Under the pieces are notes generated by a model, which searched no databases, was not told where the DNA came from, and saw only the letters and a list, made by a program, of their open reading frames with translations. Below, piece by piece: positions 42,832-49,885 of a stretch of 64,000 nucleotides of DNA. Position 1 is the first letter of the stretch. Every line of letters begins with the position of its first letter. Source of the stretch: Chryseobacterium oranimense (GTDB taxonomy: Bacteria; Bacteroidota; Bacteroidia; Flavobacteriales; Weeksellaceae); the NCBI RefSeq assembly GCF_900129755.1, contig NZ_FQWT01000006.1, positions 1 to 64,000 on the forward strand. Direction: 5' to 3'. A program made the position numbers and the translations under genes.

Positions 42832-43860
42832 TTGGATAAAAAAGGAATTTTACTGGTCAATCTTGGTTCTCCAAAATCTACGGCTGTAAATGATGTAAAG
42901 GAATATCTTGATGAATTTTTGATGGATGAAAGGGTAATTGATTACCGCTGGTTCTTCCGCGCACTATTGGTACAGGGAATCATTCTTAAAACAAGACCCG
43001 CTAAATCTGCAGAAGCCTATAAAACAGTATGGACGGATGAAGGTTCTCCTTTAATTGTCATCACTGAAAAAATCCGGAAGAAACTACAGAAACTAGTGGA
43101 TGTCCCTGTAGAAATCGGGATGAGATATGCCCAGCCAAGTATTGAAGCAGGAATTCAGAAATTAGTTGATCAGGGAGTTTCAGAGATCGTATTATTTCCC
43201 TTGTATCCGCAATATGCGATGAGTACAACGGAAACCGTGATTGAAAAAGCAGAGGAAGTACGAAAAAAGAAGTTTCCTAAGGTAAAGATCAATTATATAC
43301 AGCCTTTTTACAACAGGGATATTTATATTAACTGTCTGGCAGAAAGCATCAAGGAAAAACTTCCTGAAAATTTTGATGTCCTGCAGTTCTCTTATCATGG
43401 GGTTCCTGAAAGACATATTTATAAGACAGATCCTACAAAAACATGTAATCTTAACGATTGCTGTTCAAGAGACAACAATCCAAGCCATCAGTTCTGCTAC
43501 CGCCATCAGTGTTATAAAACTACAGAAGCGGTAATTGCCAAAATAGGGCTTCCAAAAGAAAAGACAATTGTTTCTTTCCAGTCAAGATTGGGAAAAGATA
43601 AATGGATAGAGCCTTATACGGATGAAACATTAGAAACGATTCCTAAAAAAGGAGTAAAAAACCTGGCTATTGTCTGCCCTGCTTTTGTTTCCGACTGTCT
43701 TGAAACTCTGGAAGAAATTTCAGTGGAAGGTAAGGAACAGTTTCAGCACGCAGGTGGGGAAAATTTCCATTACATTCCGTGTCTTAATGATGAAGACCGC
43801 TGGATAGAGGTAGTAAAGATTCTGTGTGAAGAAAAGCTGAATGATTTCTACCTGGTATAG
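42832..43860 (+). CDS. hemH: Ferrochelatase (HemH), TTG start
   Basis: Inserts Fe2+ into protoporphyrin IX. Seen: GILLVNLGSPKS, FLMDERVIDY, SPLIVITEKI, MRYAQPSIEAGIQKL, QFSYHGVPERHIYKTDPT (catalytic His), and GFVSDCLETLEE-like CPAFVSDCLETLEEI with the conserved Glu. A Cys-rich insertion CNLNDCCSRDNN ... QFCYRHQCYKTT could bind an Fe-S cluster, as known in some bacterial ferrochelatases. The reading frame has no ATG at the expected place; TTG at 42832 gives MDKKGILLVNLGSP. Confidence 0.96.
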   Translation: MDKKGILLVNLGSPKSTAVNDVKEYLDEFLMDERVIDYRWFFRALLVQGIILKTRPAKSAEAYKTVWTDEGSPLIVITEKIRKKLQKLVDVPVEIGMRYAQPSIEAGIQKLVDQGVSEIVLFPLYPQYAMSTTETVIEKAEEVRKKKFPKVKINYIQPFYNRDIYINCLAESIKEKLPENFDVLQFSYHGVPERHIYKTDPTKTCNLNDCCSRDNNPSHQFCYRHQCYKTTEAVIAKIGLPKEKTIVSFQSRLGKDKWIEPYTDETLETIPKKGVKNLAIVCPAFVSDCLETLEEISVEGKEQFQHAGGENFHYIPCLNDEDRWIEVVKILCEEKLNDFYLV

Positions 43861-43876
43861 TGAATCCATAAATAAT

Positions 43877-43913
43877 AAAAAGGCCACAAAATAAATTTTG
43901 TGGCCCTTTTTTT
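43877..43913. terminator. Bidirectional terminator
   Basis: GGCCACAAAAT (43882-43892) pairs with ATTTTGTGGCC (43895-43905), with A- and T-runs on the sides. It serves hemH and the convergent M4 protease gene. Confidence 0.88.
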
Positions 43914-43929
43914 AGAAATATATTAAAAT

Positions 43930-45894
43930 TTATTTTTTAATAAGGTTTCCTGCTTTCTGTCCATTAACTGTTACTACATATACTCCGGAAAGCATATTAG
44001 ACGGAAGCTGGATATCTACTTTATTTTTACCTTCTATAATTTTGATTTTCTCAGAAATTTCTTTTTTCCCTGTTAAACCAACTAATTCTACAATTCCGTT
44101 TCCTTCTTTTCCTTCAAATTCAACAGTAAATTTGTCGGTAGCCGGGTTCGGGCTGATGGTGTAAAGTATAGCCTGCGTTGCTGCCACTTTTCCAGCTGCA
44201 GAAGTTCCTCCGCCAACACCTACTGCATTCCACGCATTGGTAACCTGAGTAACTTCAACTCCGCCGGCTCCGTATAGATCTGCTGCTGCCTGAAGAGAAG
44301 CAGTTCTTGCGTTGGCATAAGTAGAAGAAGAAGTAAGATAGGTCGTCAGTGTTCTGTAAGCAATTGCGGCTGCCTTATCTAATCCGATTCCTGTAACATT
44401 ATAAGCAAAACCTTTGTCATTAGTTCCGGTTCCACCGTTTACCAATAAATAATACCAGAAATTAAGCACCCCAGAGTTGGTATGAACACCACAATAGTCA
44501 TTATATCCCGGCAAATTTGGATTTCCCTGAGGAGTACAAGTACTGCTCGCATCTTTCCAATAGGTTCCTTTATAGGTATCAGGCTGGCTGTAAGCATTAG
44601 GATTCGCCATATCTCTGATCACATAACTGAAGTCTTCTCCTAATTTCCAGCTTGCCTGTGTTGGTCTCGCCCAAAGCTCAATAGTATTCCCAAAGATATC
44701 AGAAAAACCTTCATTTAAAGCTCCCGACTCTCTCTGATAAGCAAGGTTGGCTGTTTTGGTAGTTAAACCATGGGTAATCTCGTGACCACAAACATCAAGA
44801 GCAGTTAGCGGCTTACCTCCGTTTGTCGTAGAACTTCCATCTCCATAGGTCATTCTTGAACCATCCCAAAATGCATTAAAATAATTGGTAGAGTAATGAA
44901 CATAAGATTTTATAGCAAAATTATTATTGTCTATACTTTTTCTTCCAAATTTCGTGTAGTAGTAATCCAGAGTCATTTCAGCTCCCCAATGTGCATCAGT
45001 GGCATACTGATCCTTATTGGTGTTTACATTGTTCCAGTTGTTATCCGTATCTGTAAAATCTACAGCTGATGAATAATTGGTTCCTTTTTTCAGATTGTAT
45101 GTTTCTACAGCAGTTCCGGCATTTCTTCCCGCTTCTCTTAATCTGTAGCTTCCATTATAGGAATCGGCAACGATGGCTCTGTTTCCACTATAAGCTGTCG
45201 TAGCAGTTCCCGGAGCATTGGTTTCATGAATTAATGCATCTGCCCCTAAAACTGAACCATTTTTAGCATCTACGAAAACGTATTGTCTGCTTAACGGTTT
45301 TTCTGCATAGATATCAAATTTGTAAGCAAGCTTAAGATCTGCCATCTTTTCATCAGAAGGATCTGAATAGTACACCAGTTCTCCTTTTGGAGCAAAGGTT
45401 GCATTAGGATTTTTGGATTCGTTTTTAAGGAATTCCTCTTCTTCTTTATTCTGCCATTTATAAGATTCGGCTCCTACAAAGGATAGAGCACTCTGTAATG
45501 CAATGCTTTCAGAAATAGCCGGCTTTTTTTCTGCAGATGCAGGTTCTTTAAGGATCCATTTTCCGGTTTCTCCCACAACTTTGCCTCCTTTTGTTTGCAC
45601 TGCCATCATTCCGTATTCTACAGGAATATCATTAATAGTCTGCTGGAATCTGTGGGTTTCAAAACCAAGCGCATCTTTCTCCGAGCCTAGTCTTAAACCT
45701 TGTCCCTGTGAAACTCTTTTAGATGTTTCATCAAATAACACTGGTTTCCCCTTAAAATCTGGTCCGTTTTTATCGAACCTGATCAGTTCCGGATGAAGTC
45801 CGTTTTTACCAGAGATTAATTTTGATGGATTTTCCTGCCCAAAAACAAAGGCAGAGGCTGCAATACTGAATGCAAAGATAAATTTTGTTTTCAT
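43930..45894 (-). CDS. M4 (thermolysin-like) metallopeptidase, T9SS cargo
   Basis: 654-aa secreted zinc protease. Signal peptide (ending SAFVFGQ), FTP/PepSY propeptide (about 55-225), then the thermolysin domain with zinc motif HEITHGLT and third ligand in GALNEGFSDIFGN, plus AHWGAEMTLDYY and GVHTNSGVLNFWYYLLV with the proton-relay His. The last 75 residues (YTISPNPATDKFTVEFEG, MLSGVYVVTVNGQ, KAGNLIKK) are a type A T9SS sorting domain. Expected outside the cell as a broad-specificity protease, activated by propeptide removal. Confidence 0.96.
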   Translation of the reverse strand: MKTKFIFAFSIAASAFVFGQENPSKLISGKNGLHPELIRFDKNGPDFKGKPVLFDETSKRVSQGQGLRLGSEKDALGFETHRFQQTINDIPVEYGMMAVQTKGGKVVGETGKWILKEPASAEKKPAISESIALQSALSFVGAESYKWQNKEEEEFLKNESKNPNATFAPKGELVYYSDPSDEKMADLKLAYKFDIYAEKPLSRQYVFVDAKNGSVLGADALIHETNAPGTATTAYSGNRAIVADSYNGSYRLREAGRNAGTAVETYNLKKGTNYSSAVDFTDTDNNWNNVNTNKDQYATDAHWGAEMTLDYYYTKFGRKSIDNNNFAIKSYVHYSTNYFNAFWDGSRMTYGDGSSTTNGGKPLTALDVCGHEITHGLTTKTANLAYQRESGALNEGFSDIFGNTIELWARPTQASWKLGEDFSYVIRDMANPNAYSQPDTYKGTYWKDASSTCTPQGNPNLPGYNDYCGVHTNSGVLNFWYYLLVNGGTGTNDKGFAYNVTGIGLDKAAAIAYRTLTTYLTSSSTYANARTASLQAAADLYGAGGVEVTQVTNAWNAVGVGGGTSAAGKVAATQAILYTISPNPATDKFTVEFEGKEGNGIVELVGLTGKKEISEKIKIIEGKNKVDIQLPSNMLSGVYVVTVNGQKAGNLIKK

Positions 45895-46446
45895 AAAATA
45901 TTATTTTGTTTGAACGTGAGAACGAATTTATATATTTTTCGTAAAGAAACAATGATACCAATAAATAAAATTTAAAAAATAAACATAATAACTATTTTTA
46001 ATTTAACTATTTTTTAAAAACATTACAATTAATTCAAAATATTTTTATCTCTACAAAAATTATAGACTAATATTTTTTATATAATTCTACATTTTATGAA
46101 ATATTTTTTTCGATATGTATTGCATAATATCGATTATCCTATCAATAAAGGTATTGTCCAATCATTTATACATCATAGTTTAAAAATATCTCTCTCTAAA
46201 GGGATATTGATTAAAATAACCATGCTTCCTTATCCAATTAAAAAGAAATAATCTTCTACAAAATTTGATTAAAAAGAATATTGATTAAAAAAATAACAAT
46301 ACCCCCCATAAAAAAATACTACAATCAAAGAAAAAATTAAAAATAAACAAACATACCCCTATAAATTTTAATAAAATATATAATATTTAATATTTTTTCT
46401 TACCTTTACCCCAACAAAACAATATCTTTAACGCCAAAAATTAGAA
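45895..46446. other. Very AT-rich intergenic region
   Basis: 552 bp without a credible gene, unusually AT-rich and full of A- and T-tracts. It separates the M4 protease gene (minus) from a toxin-antitoxin pair (plus). It probably holds both promoters. A TACCTTTA at about 46403-46410 is one mismatch from TAnnTTTG and could serve the pair. Nothing else is recognisable. Confidence 0.5.
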
Positions 46447-46677
46447 ATGATGAATGCAACAGCCAAAATTTTAGTACATAAGATTGAAAACTTTACACCC
46501 GAATTGCTGGAAACCTTAGCAAAAGTGGTTGAGAATTTAGAAATCCAAAACAGGCTATCTGTTCCCCAGTTTCAGATTGACGAAGTTTTGTACAGAATTC
46601 AGTTTCATCAGGAAAATCCAAAAACAAAACTTGACTTTTATGAAAATATTTCTGACCTGAAAATGAACTGTGCTTAG
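46447..46677 (+). CDS. Putative antitoxin of an addiction module
   Basis: 76-aa protein (first ATG at 46447, second directly after). Helical N-terminus (TAKILVHKIENFTPELLETLAKVVENL) and a C-terminus of the type E-V-x-x-R-I-x-x-x-x-x-x-P-x-x-x-x-D-F (EVLYRIQFHQENPKTKLDFYENI), which resembles the small helical antitoxins that pair with RelE/ParE toxins in Bacteroidota. The next gene starts 3 bp after its stop. The assignment rests on this context and on weak motif similarity. Confidence 0.6.
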   Translation: MMNATAKILVHKIENFTPELLETLAKVVENLEIQNRLSVPQFQIDEVLYRIQFHQENPKTKLDFYENISDLKMNCA

Positions 46678-46680
46678 AAA

Positions 46681-46938
46681 ATGAACGTTCTGCTCTCTTC
46701 GATTGCCAAAAATGACATAAGGCTGCTTATGCGAGTTTTTAATACGGAAAAAGAAAACAAAGGGATAGATTTTCTTGAAGAACTTCAAGTATCCATCAAT
46801 AATATCCTGACAACTTCCACAATAAAGTCAAGTGAAATTGCAGTAAATAAAATGGAAAACTTTCCTGTAATTATTCATTACGTTTTCGAAAACGAAGAAA
46901 ATTTATTTATAACAGCTATTTTTAAAGAATTAAATTAA
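46681..46938 (+). CDS. Putative ParE/RelE-family toxin
   Basis: 85 aa with the usual layout of ParE-like toxins: an N-terminal strand, a helical hairpin (DIRLLMRVFNTEKENKGIDFLEELQVSINNI, residues about 12-42), then strands ending NFPVIIHYVFENEENLFITAIF, close to the family pattern 'F-P-Y-x-I-x-Y-x-V-x-x-x-x-x-V-x-A-V'. If functional it would poison gyrase or cleave mRNA; which one cannot be told. Starts 3 bp after the antitoxin gene and is followed by a terminator. Confidence 0.65.
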   Translation: MNVLLSSIAKNDIRLLMRVFNTEKENKGIDFLEELQVSINNILTTSTIKSSEIAVNKMENFPVIIHYVFENEENLFITAIFKELN

Positions 46939-46983
46939 CAAAAAACAACCTGAAAACTATTATTATATTTATATGCCATTGGC

Positions 46984-47017
46984 AAAAAAACCTTATAATT
47001 TCTATAAGGTTTTTTTA
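46984..47017. terminator. Bidirectional terminator
   Basis: AAAAAAACCTTATA pairs with TATAAGGTTTTTTT. It sits between the toxin gene and the convergent T9SS plug gene. Confidence 0.88.
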
Positions 47018-47037
47018 TTTTGTAAATATTATCTTAA

Positions 47038-48249
47038 TTATCTTACGGGTGTTCTGAATTCACCGTATCCCATCAATCCGTCATAATTACGTCCGAAAGG
47101 TGCATAATACAAAAATGCCTGATACAGGTTTTCAGTCTGCCAGAAGTTGCCGTTTATCTCTCCAAAGTTCAGGGATCCGTTACTTTCTTTTGTAGCAAGG
47201 ATATAATTATAAAACCCCTGTTTCAGAAATATTTTGGCTACATATTTCTTATTGGCAGCATCGTACTGCATTTGATTTTCTTTGCTTGGCTTAAAATCAT
47301 TGAAACCTCCCAGTACATAAATTTCCTTATCTACAGGATCGGAATCCAAAGAAAAATAAACCCATGAATAATCTGCTTCCCTTTCAGCATTTCTTTCCAG
47401 CCCCAGATCATTTCTTCTGTAGTACCATGCACCGTTCACATCAGGCTGATACTGATAATTAAGTGGAAAAGCCCAGACAGGATGAAGATAAGTCTGGTTT
47501 ACTCCATCCTTCAGCTCTGTAGCGCTTACCATATCTGCAGCCATATTCATATTCTTATTATCAAAATAATAGAATTCGTTGTTGCCCGGAAATGTCAGGT
47601 TCATTTGCTGAAAAAGCAGCTGATTTCCTAAGGTAGCACTTGGTTTCAAATTATTAACCACCACATTGGGATTGTTGTTCTGCATGACATTCAAAGTCAT
47701 TGAATTAACATTGGAAGAAAGGTCTCCTCCCTTTGAAGTGGCTTTTACCTCTACCCTTTGGTTAATATTGGGATTCTTGGCATCTGCTATTCTTGAAATA
47801 TTCAAAGCAACGGTTGCCGCATCTTCCACAAGATAAAAGCGTCTCTTGAAAAGAGGTCTGTCCGCCGAATCTTTATACACAATCAGCTCAAAATTTCCTG
47901 ATATTTTCGGCTGTATTTTATCATTGGGAAAGGTAAGCTTATAATGAGTATAAGCCTGCAGGGTATTGAATGAATACTGGAACTGATCCAGAAGCCCGTT
48001 CAGACTTCCTGTTGCAAACTGGGTAAAAAACAGGTTGTCATCATTCCAGTTTCTGTCGTAATGCTTGATGGTATATCTGTAGATTTCACTGGCATTCGTA
48101 AGGTCATCAAAGCTTAAAACCAGCTGTTCACCGAATTTGATAACAGGTGTTTCATCGTTCGTCTGCGGATTGAATAATTGTATACTCTGGATGTTCTGTC
48201 CAAAAACCAGTCCGCTTAAAGAAAGTAAAAGTATTCGCAAAGTTTTCAT
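47038..48249 (-). CDS. T9SS plug protein (DUF5103)
   Basis: 403 aa with a signal peptide (ending GLVFGQ). It fits the DUF5103 / T9SS plug family, which closes the giant SprA translocon barrel on the periplasmic side: IQSIQLFNPQTNDETPVI, LVLSFDDL, YTIKHYDRNWNDDNL, and the Ig-like C-terminal part with VYFSLDSDPVDKEIYVLGGFNDF and a GFYNYILAT strand. Fits the three T9SS cargo proteins in this window. Stand-alone gene. Confidence 0.88.
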   Translation of the reverse strand: MKTLRILLLSLSGLVFGQNIQSIQLFNPQTNDETPVIKFGEQLVLSFDDLTNASEIYRYTIKHYDRNWNDDNLFFTQFATGSLNGLLDQFQYSFNTLQAYTHYKLTFPNDKIQPKISGNFELIVYKDSADRPLFKRRFYLVEDAATVALNISRIADAKNPNINQRVEVKATSKGGDLSSNVNSMTLNVMQNNNPNVVVNNLKPSATLGNQLLFQQMNLTFPGNNEFYYFDNKNMNMAADMVSATELKDGVNQTYLHPVWAFPLNYQYQPDVNGAWYYRRNDLGLERNAEREADYSWVYFSLDSDPVDKEIYVLGGFNDFKPSKENQMQYDAANKKYVAKIFLKQGFYNYILATKESNGSLNFGEINGNFWQTENLYQAFLYYAPFGRNYDGLMGYGEFRTPVR

Positions 48250-48395
48250 TATGACGAAGATAGCGAAAAATCAATTTTAAACCATAGAGGATGTGAAAGT
48301 TTTAGTATAAATAAGTAACTTCAAAAATAAAGACCAAATAAGGATTTATTATACCTTTCAGTACTGAAGAGACACAACATTAAGTAATTAATTTT

Positions 48396-48692
48396 ATGAG
48401 AAAAATATTTGATAGCAGTTATTTCTTTCCTGTCGTTTGTTTACTATTAATTCTAGCGTATCTTTTTGAATATATCTTCTCAGATATTATACCTAATATA
48501 ATTACATTATTAATATTAGAGTTGATTTATAATTTTGCAGTCCTATTTATCTGTATAAATTATGTCTCAAAAAGTAAATATTTTAAAGAAAATGTATGGA
48601 TAAAACCTAAAGCAGGAATGTATACTCTAATAGTATTAATTGGCATATTTACAATCAAAACAATTTATGATCTTTTTAATAAATTGCTTTAA
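48396..48692 (+). CDS. Small membrane protein, first of a pair
   Basis: 98 aa with three predicted transmembrane helices (about 12-28, 32-58, 75-97). Very AT-rich, Ile/Leu-heavy; no motif I recognise. A second short membrane protein starts 40 bp later. Nothing is known about its role; the AT-rich composition and isolation suggest an accessory gene. Confidence 0.6.
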   Translation: MRKIFDSSYFFPVVCLLLILAYLFEYIFSDIIPNIITLLILELIYNFAVLFICINYVSKSKYFKENVWIKPKAGMYTLIVLIGIFTIKTIYDLFNKLL

Positions 48693-48732
48693 TAATATAG
48701 GAATTCTTCCAAAAAAACTTAAAAATAAAGAA

Positions 48733-48921
48733 ATGTATATTATAGAATTTATTATTGTCCAAACATGTTGTGTGTTTTATCTTAGATATTTATTTAAAAA
48801 TAAAACTACATCAGGATCTGTTTCTGCGTTTGGGGCAATTTTATTACTGGAGTTATTATCTATGTATAATTTATGGGTACACCAATCAGTTTTAGAAAAT
48901 TTATTTAATTATATATTCTAA
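48733..48921 (+). CDS. Small membrane protein, second of a pair
   Basis: 62 aa from the ATG at 48733 (MYIIEFIIVQTCCVFYLRYLF...), with two hydrophobic helices separated by a short polar turn (KNKTTSGS). The open frame extends upstream to 48640 but then overlaps the first gene. No family recognised. Confidence 0.5.
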   Translation: MYIIEFIIVQTCCVFYLRYLFKNKTTSGSVSAFGAILLLELLSMYNLWVHQSVLENLFNYIF

Positions 48922-48960
48922 ACAGCAGAATGACAAGAAATAAAATAGTTTTATACTATA

Positions 48961-48988
48961 TCATTCTGAGCAAAGTCAAAGAATCTTA
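48961..48988 (+). repeat. Diverged copy of the TCATxCTGAGC intergenic element
   Basis: TCATTCTGAGCAAAGTCAAAGAATCTTA resembles, in pieces, the 26-bp unit at 56096-56121 (CTGAGC-GAGTCGAAG core). A short inverted piece CAGAATGACA is at 48925-48934. Confidence 0.55.
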
Positions 48989-49043
48989 TTAAATATTTCA
49001 ATTAAAAATCAGCTCAAATATTTTAATACAGAACTTTTGTAAC

Positions 49044-49051
49044 TAAATTTG
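49044..49051 (+). promoter_or_regulatory. -7 element of MBL-fold hydrolase gene
   Basis: TAAATTTG matches TAnnTTTG, 20 bp before the ATG at 49072. Confidence 0.5.
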
Positions 49052-49071
49052 TCTCCATAAAATATTACAAT

Positions 49072-49710
49072 ATGCTTCAGATTCAAGGTTTCGTATTCAA
49101 TTTTGCCAGCGAAAATACCTATATCCTTTACAACGGAAATAAAAATGCATGGCTGATTGACCCGGGAAATATGAACGAACAGGAAACCAGAGCTATTGAA
49201 AGCTTCATTTCTGAAAACGGGCTGAAAATTGAAAAGATTCTTCTTACCCATGCCCATATTGACCATGTTTTAGGATTACAATGGGCTTTTGACACCTTTA
49301 AGGTTCCCGTTTATATGCACCAGGATGATCAAGAAGTACTGGATATGCTTCAGGCAAGCGGAATGAGATTCGGATTCTCTGTAGATCCTGTAAAAGCAGA
49401 TATCGTATACGTTAAAGAAGGTGAAGAACTTGAACTGGACAGAGAAAAATTTAAAATTTATCACGTTCCGGGGCACTCTCCGGGCAGCGTCGTATATCAT
49501 AATGAAGGTCAGAAATTCGTGATCTCAGGTGATGTCCTGTTTGAAGGCAGCATCGGAAGAACAGATCTTTATAAGGGAAATTATGACCAGCTGATCACCG
49601 GTATCACGAATAAATTATTCATTTTGGATGATGAGACCCAGGTTTTCTCAGGCCATGGAAATCCTACAACGATTGGGTTCGAGAAGCAGTATAATCCGTT
49701 TTTTAAATAA
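49072..49710 (+). CDS. MBL-fold metallo-hydrolase (glyoxalase II-like)
   Basis: 212 aa. Metallo-beta-lactamase fold with LLTHAHIDHVLG (HxHxDH), GHSPGSVVYH (third His), SGDVLFEGSIGRTDL (bridging Asp) and FSGHGNPTTIGFE (last His). This is the short glyoxalase II-like subgroup that hydrolyses thioesters such as S-lactoylglutathione or related thiols, although the substrate in flavobacteria is not known. Single gene. Confidence 0.94.
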   Translation: MLQIQGFVFNFASENTYILYNGNKNAWLIDPGNMNEQETRAIESFISENGLKIEKILLTHAHIDHVLGLQWAFDTFKVPVYMHQDDQEVLDMLQASGMRFGFSVDPVKADIVYVKEGEELELDREKFKIYHVPGHSPGSVVYHNEGQKFVISGDVLFEGSIGRTDLYKGNYDQLITGITNKLFILDDETQVFSGHGNPTTIGFEKQYNPFFK

Positions 49711-49716
49711 AGGGCG

Positions 49717-49820
49717 ATACGAGGTTCGGGGTGCGGGATGCGAGGTTAATTGTTGCGGGTGAAAGTCTGATGTCTGAAATCTGACATCTTGGTTCTTGGC
49801 TCTTGGCTCTAAAAAAATTT
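49717..49820. repeat. Dispersed intergenic repeat (type 'TTGGCTCTTGG')
   Basis: Shares GTCTGAAATCTGACATCTTG and TTGGTTCTTGGCTCTTGGC-type runs with 34070-34181, in the same orientation. Both copies end in CTCTAAAAAAA-like sequence. No gene. Confidence 0.55.
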
Positions 49821-49832
49821 ACAATCCAAAAT

Positions 49833-49867
49833 AAAACCGCCAGAAAAAAATATTCTGACGGTTTTTT
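49833..49867. terminator. Bidirectional terminator
   Basis: AAAACCGCCAGAA pairs with TTCTGACGGTTTT with one mismatch and A/T flanks. It lies between the MBL hydrolase gene and the convergent TonB receptor gene. Confidence 0.8.
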
Positions 49868-49885
49868 ATGAAGAAAATATAAGTA

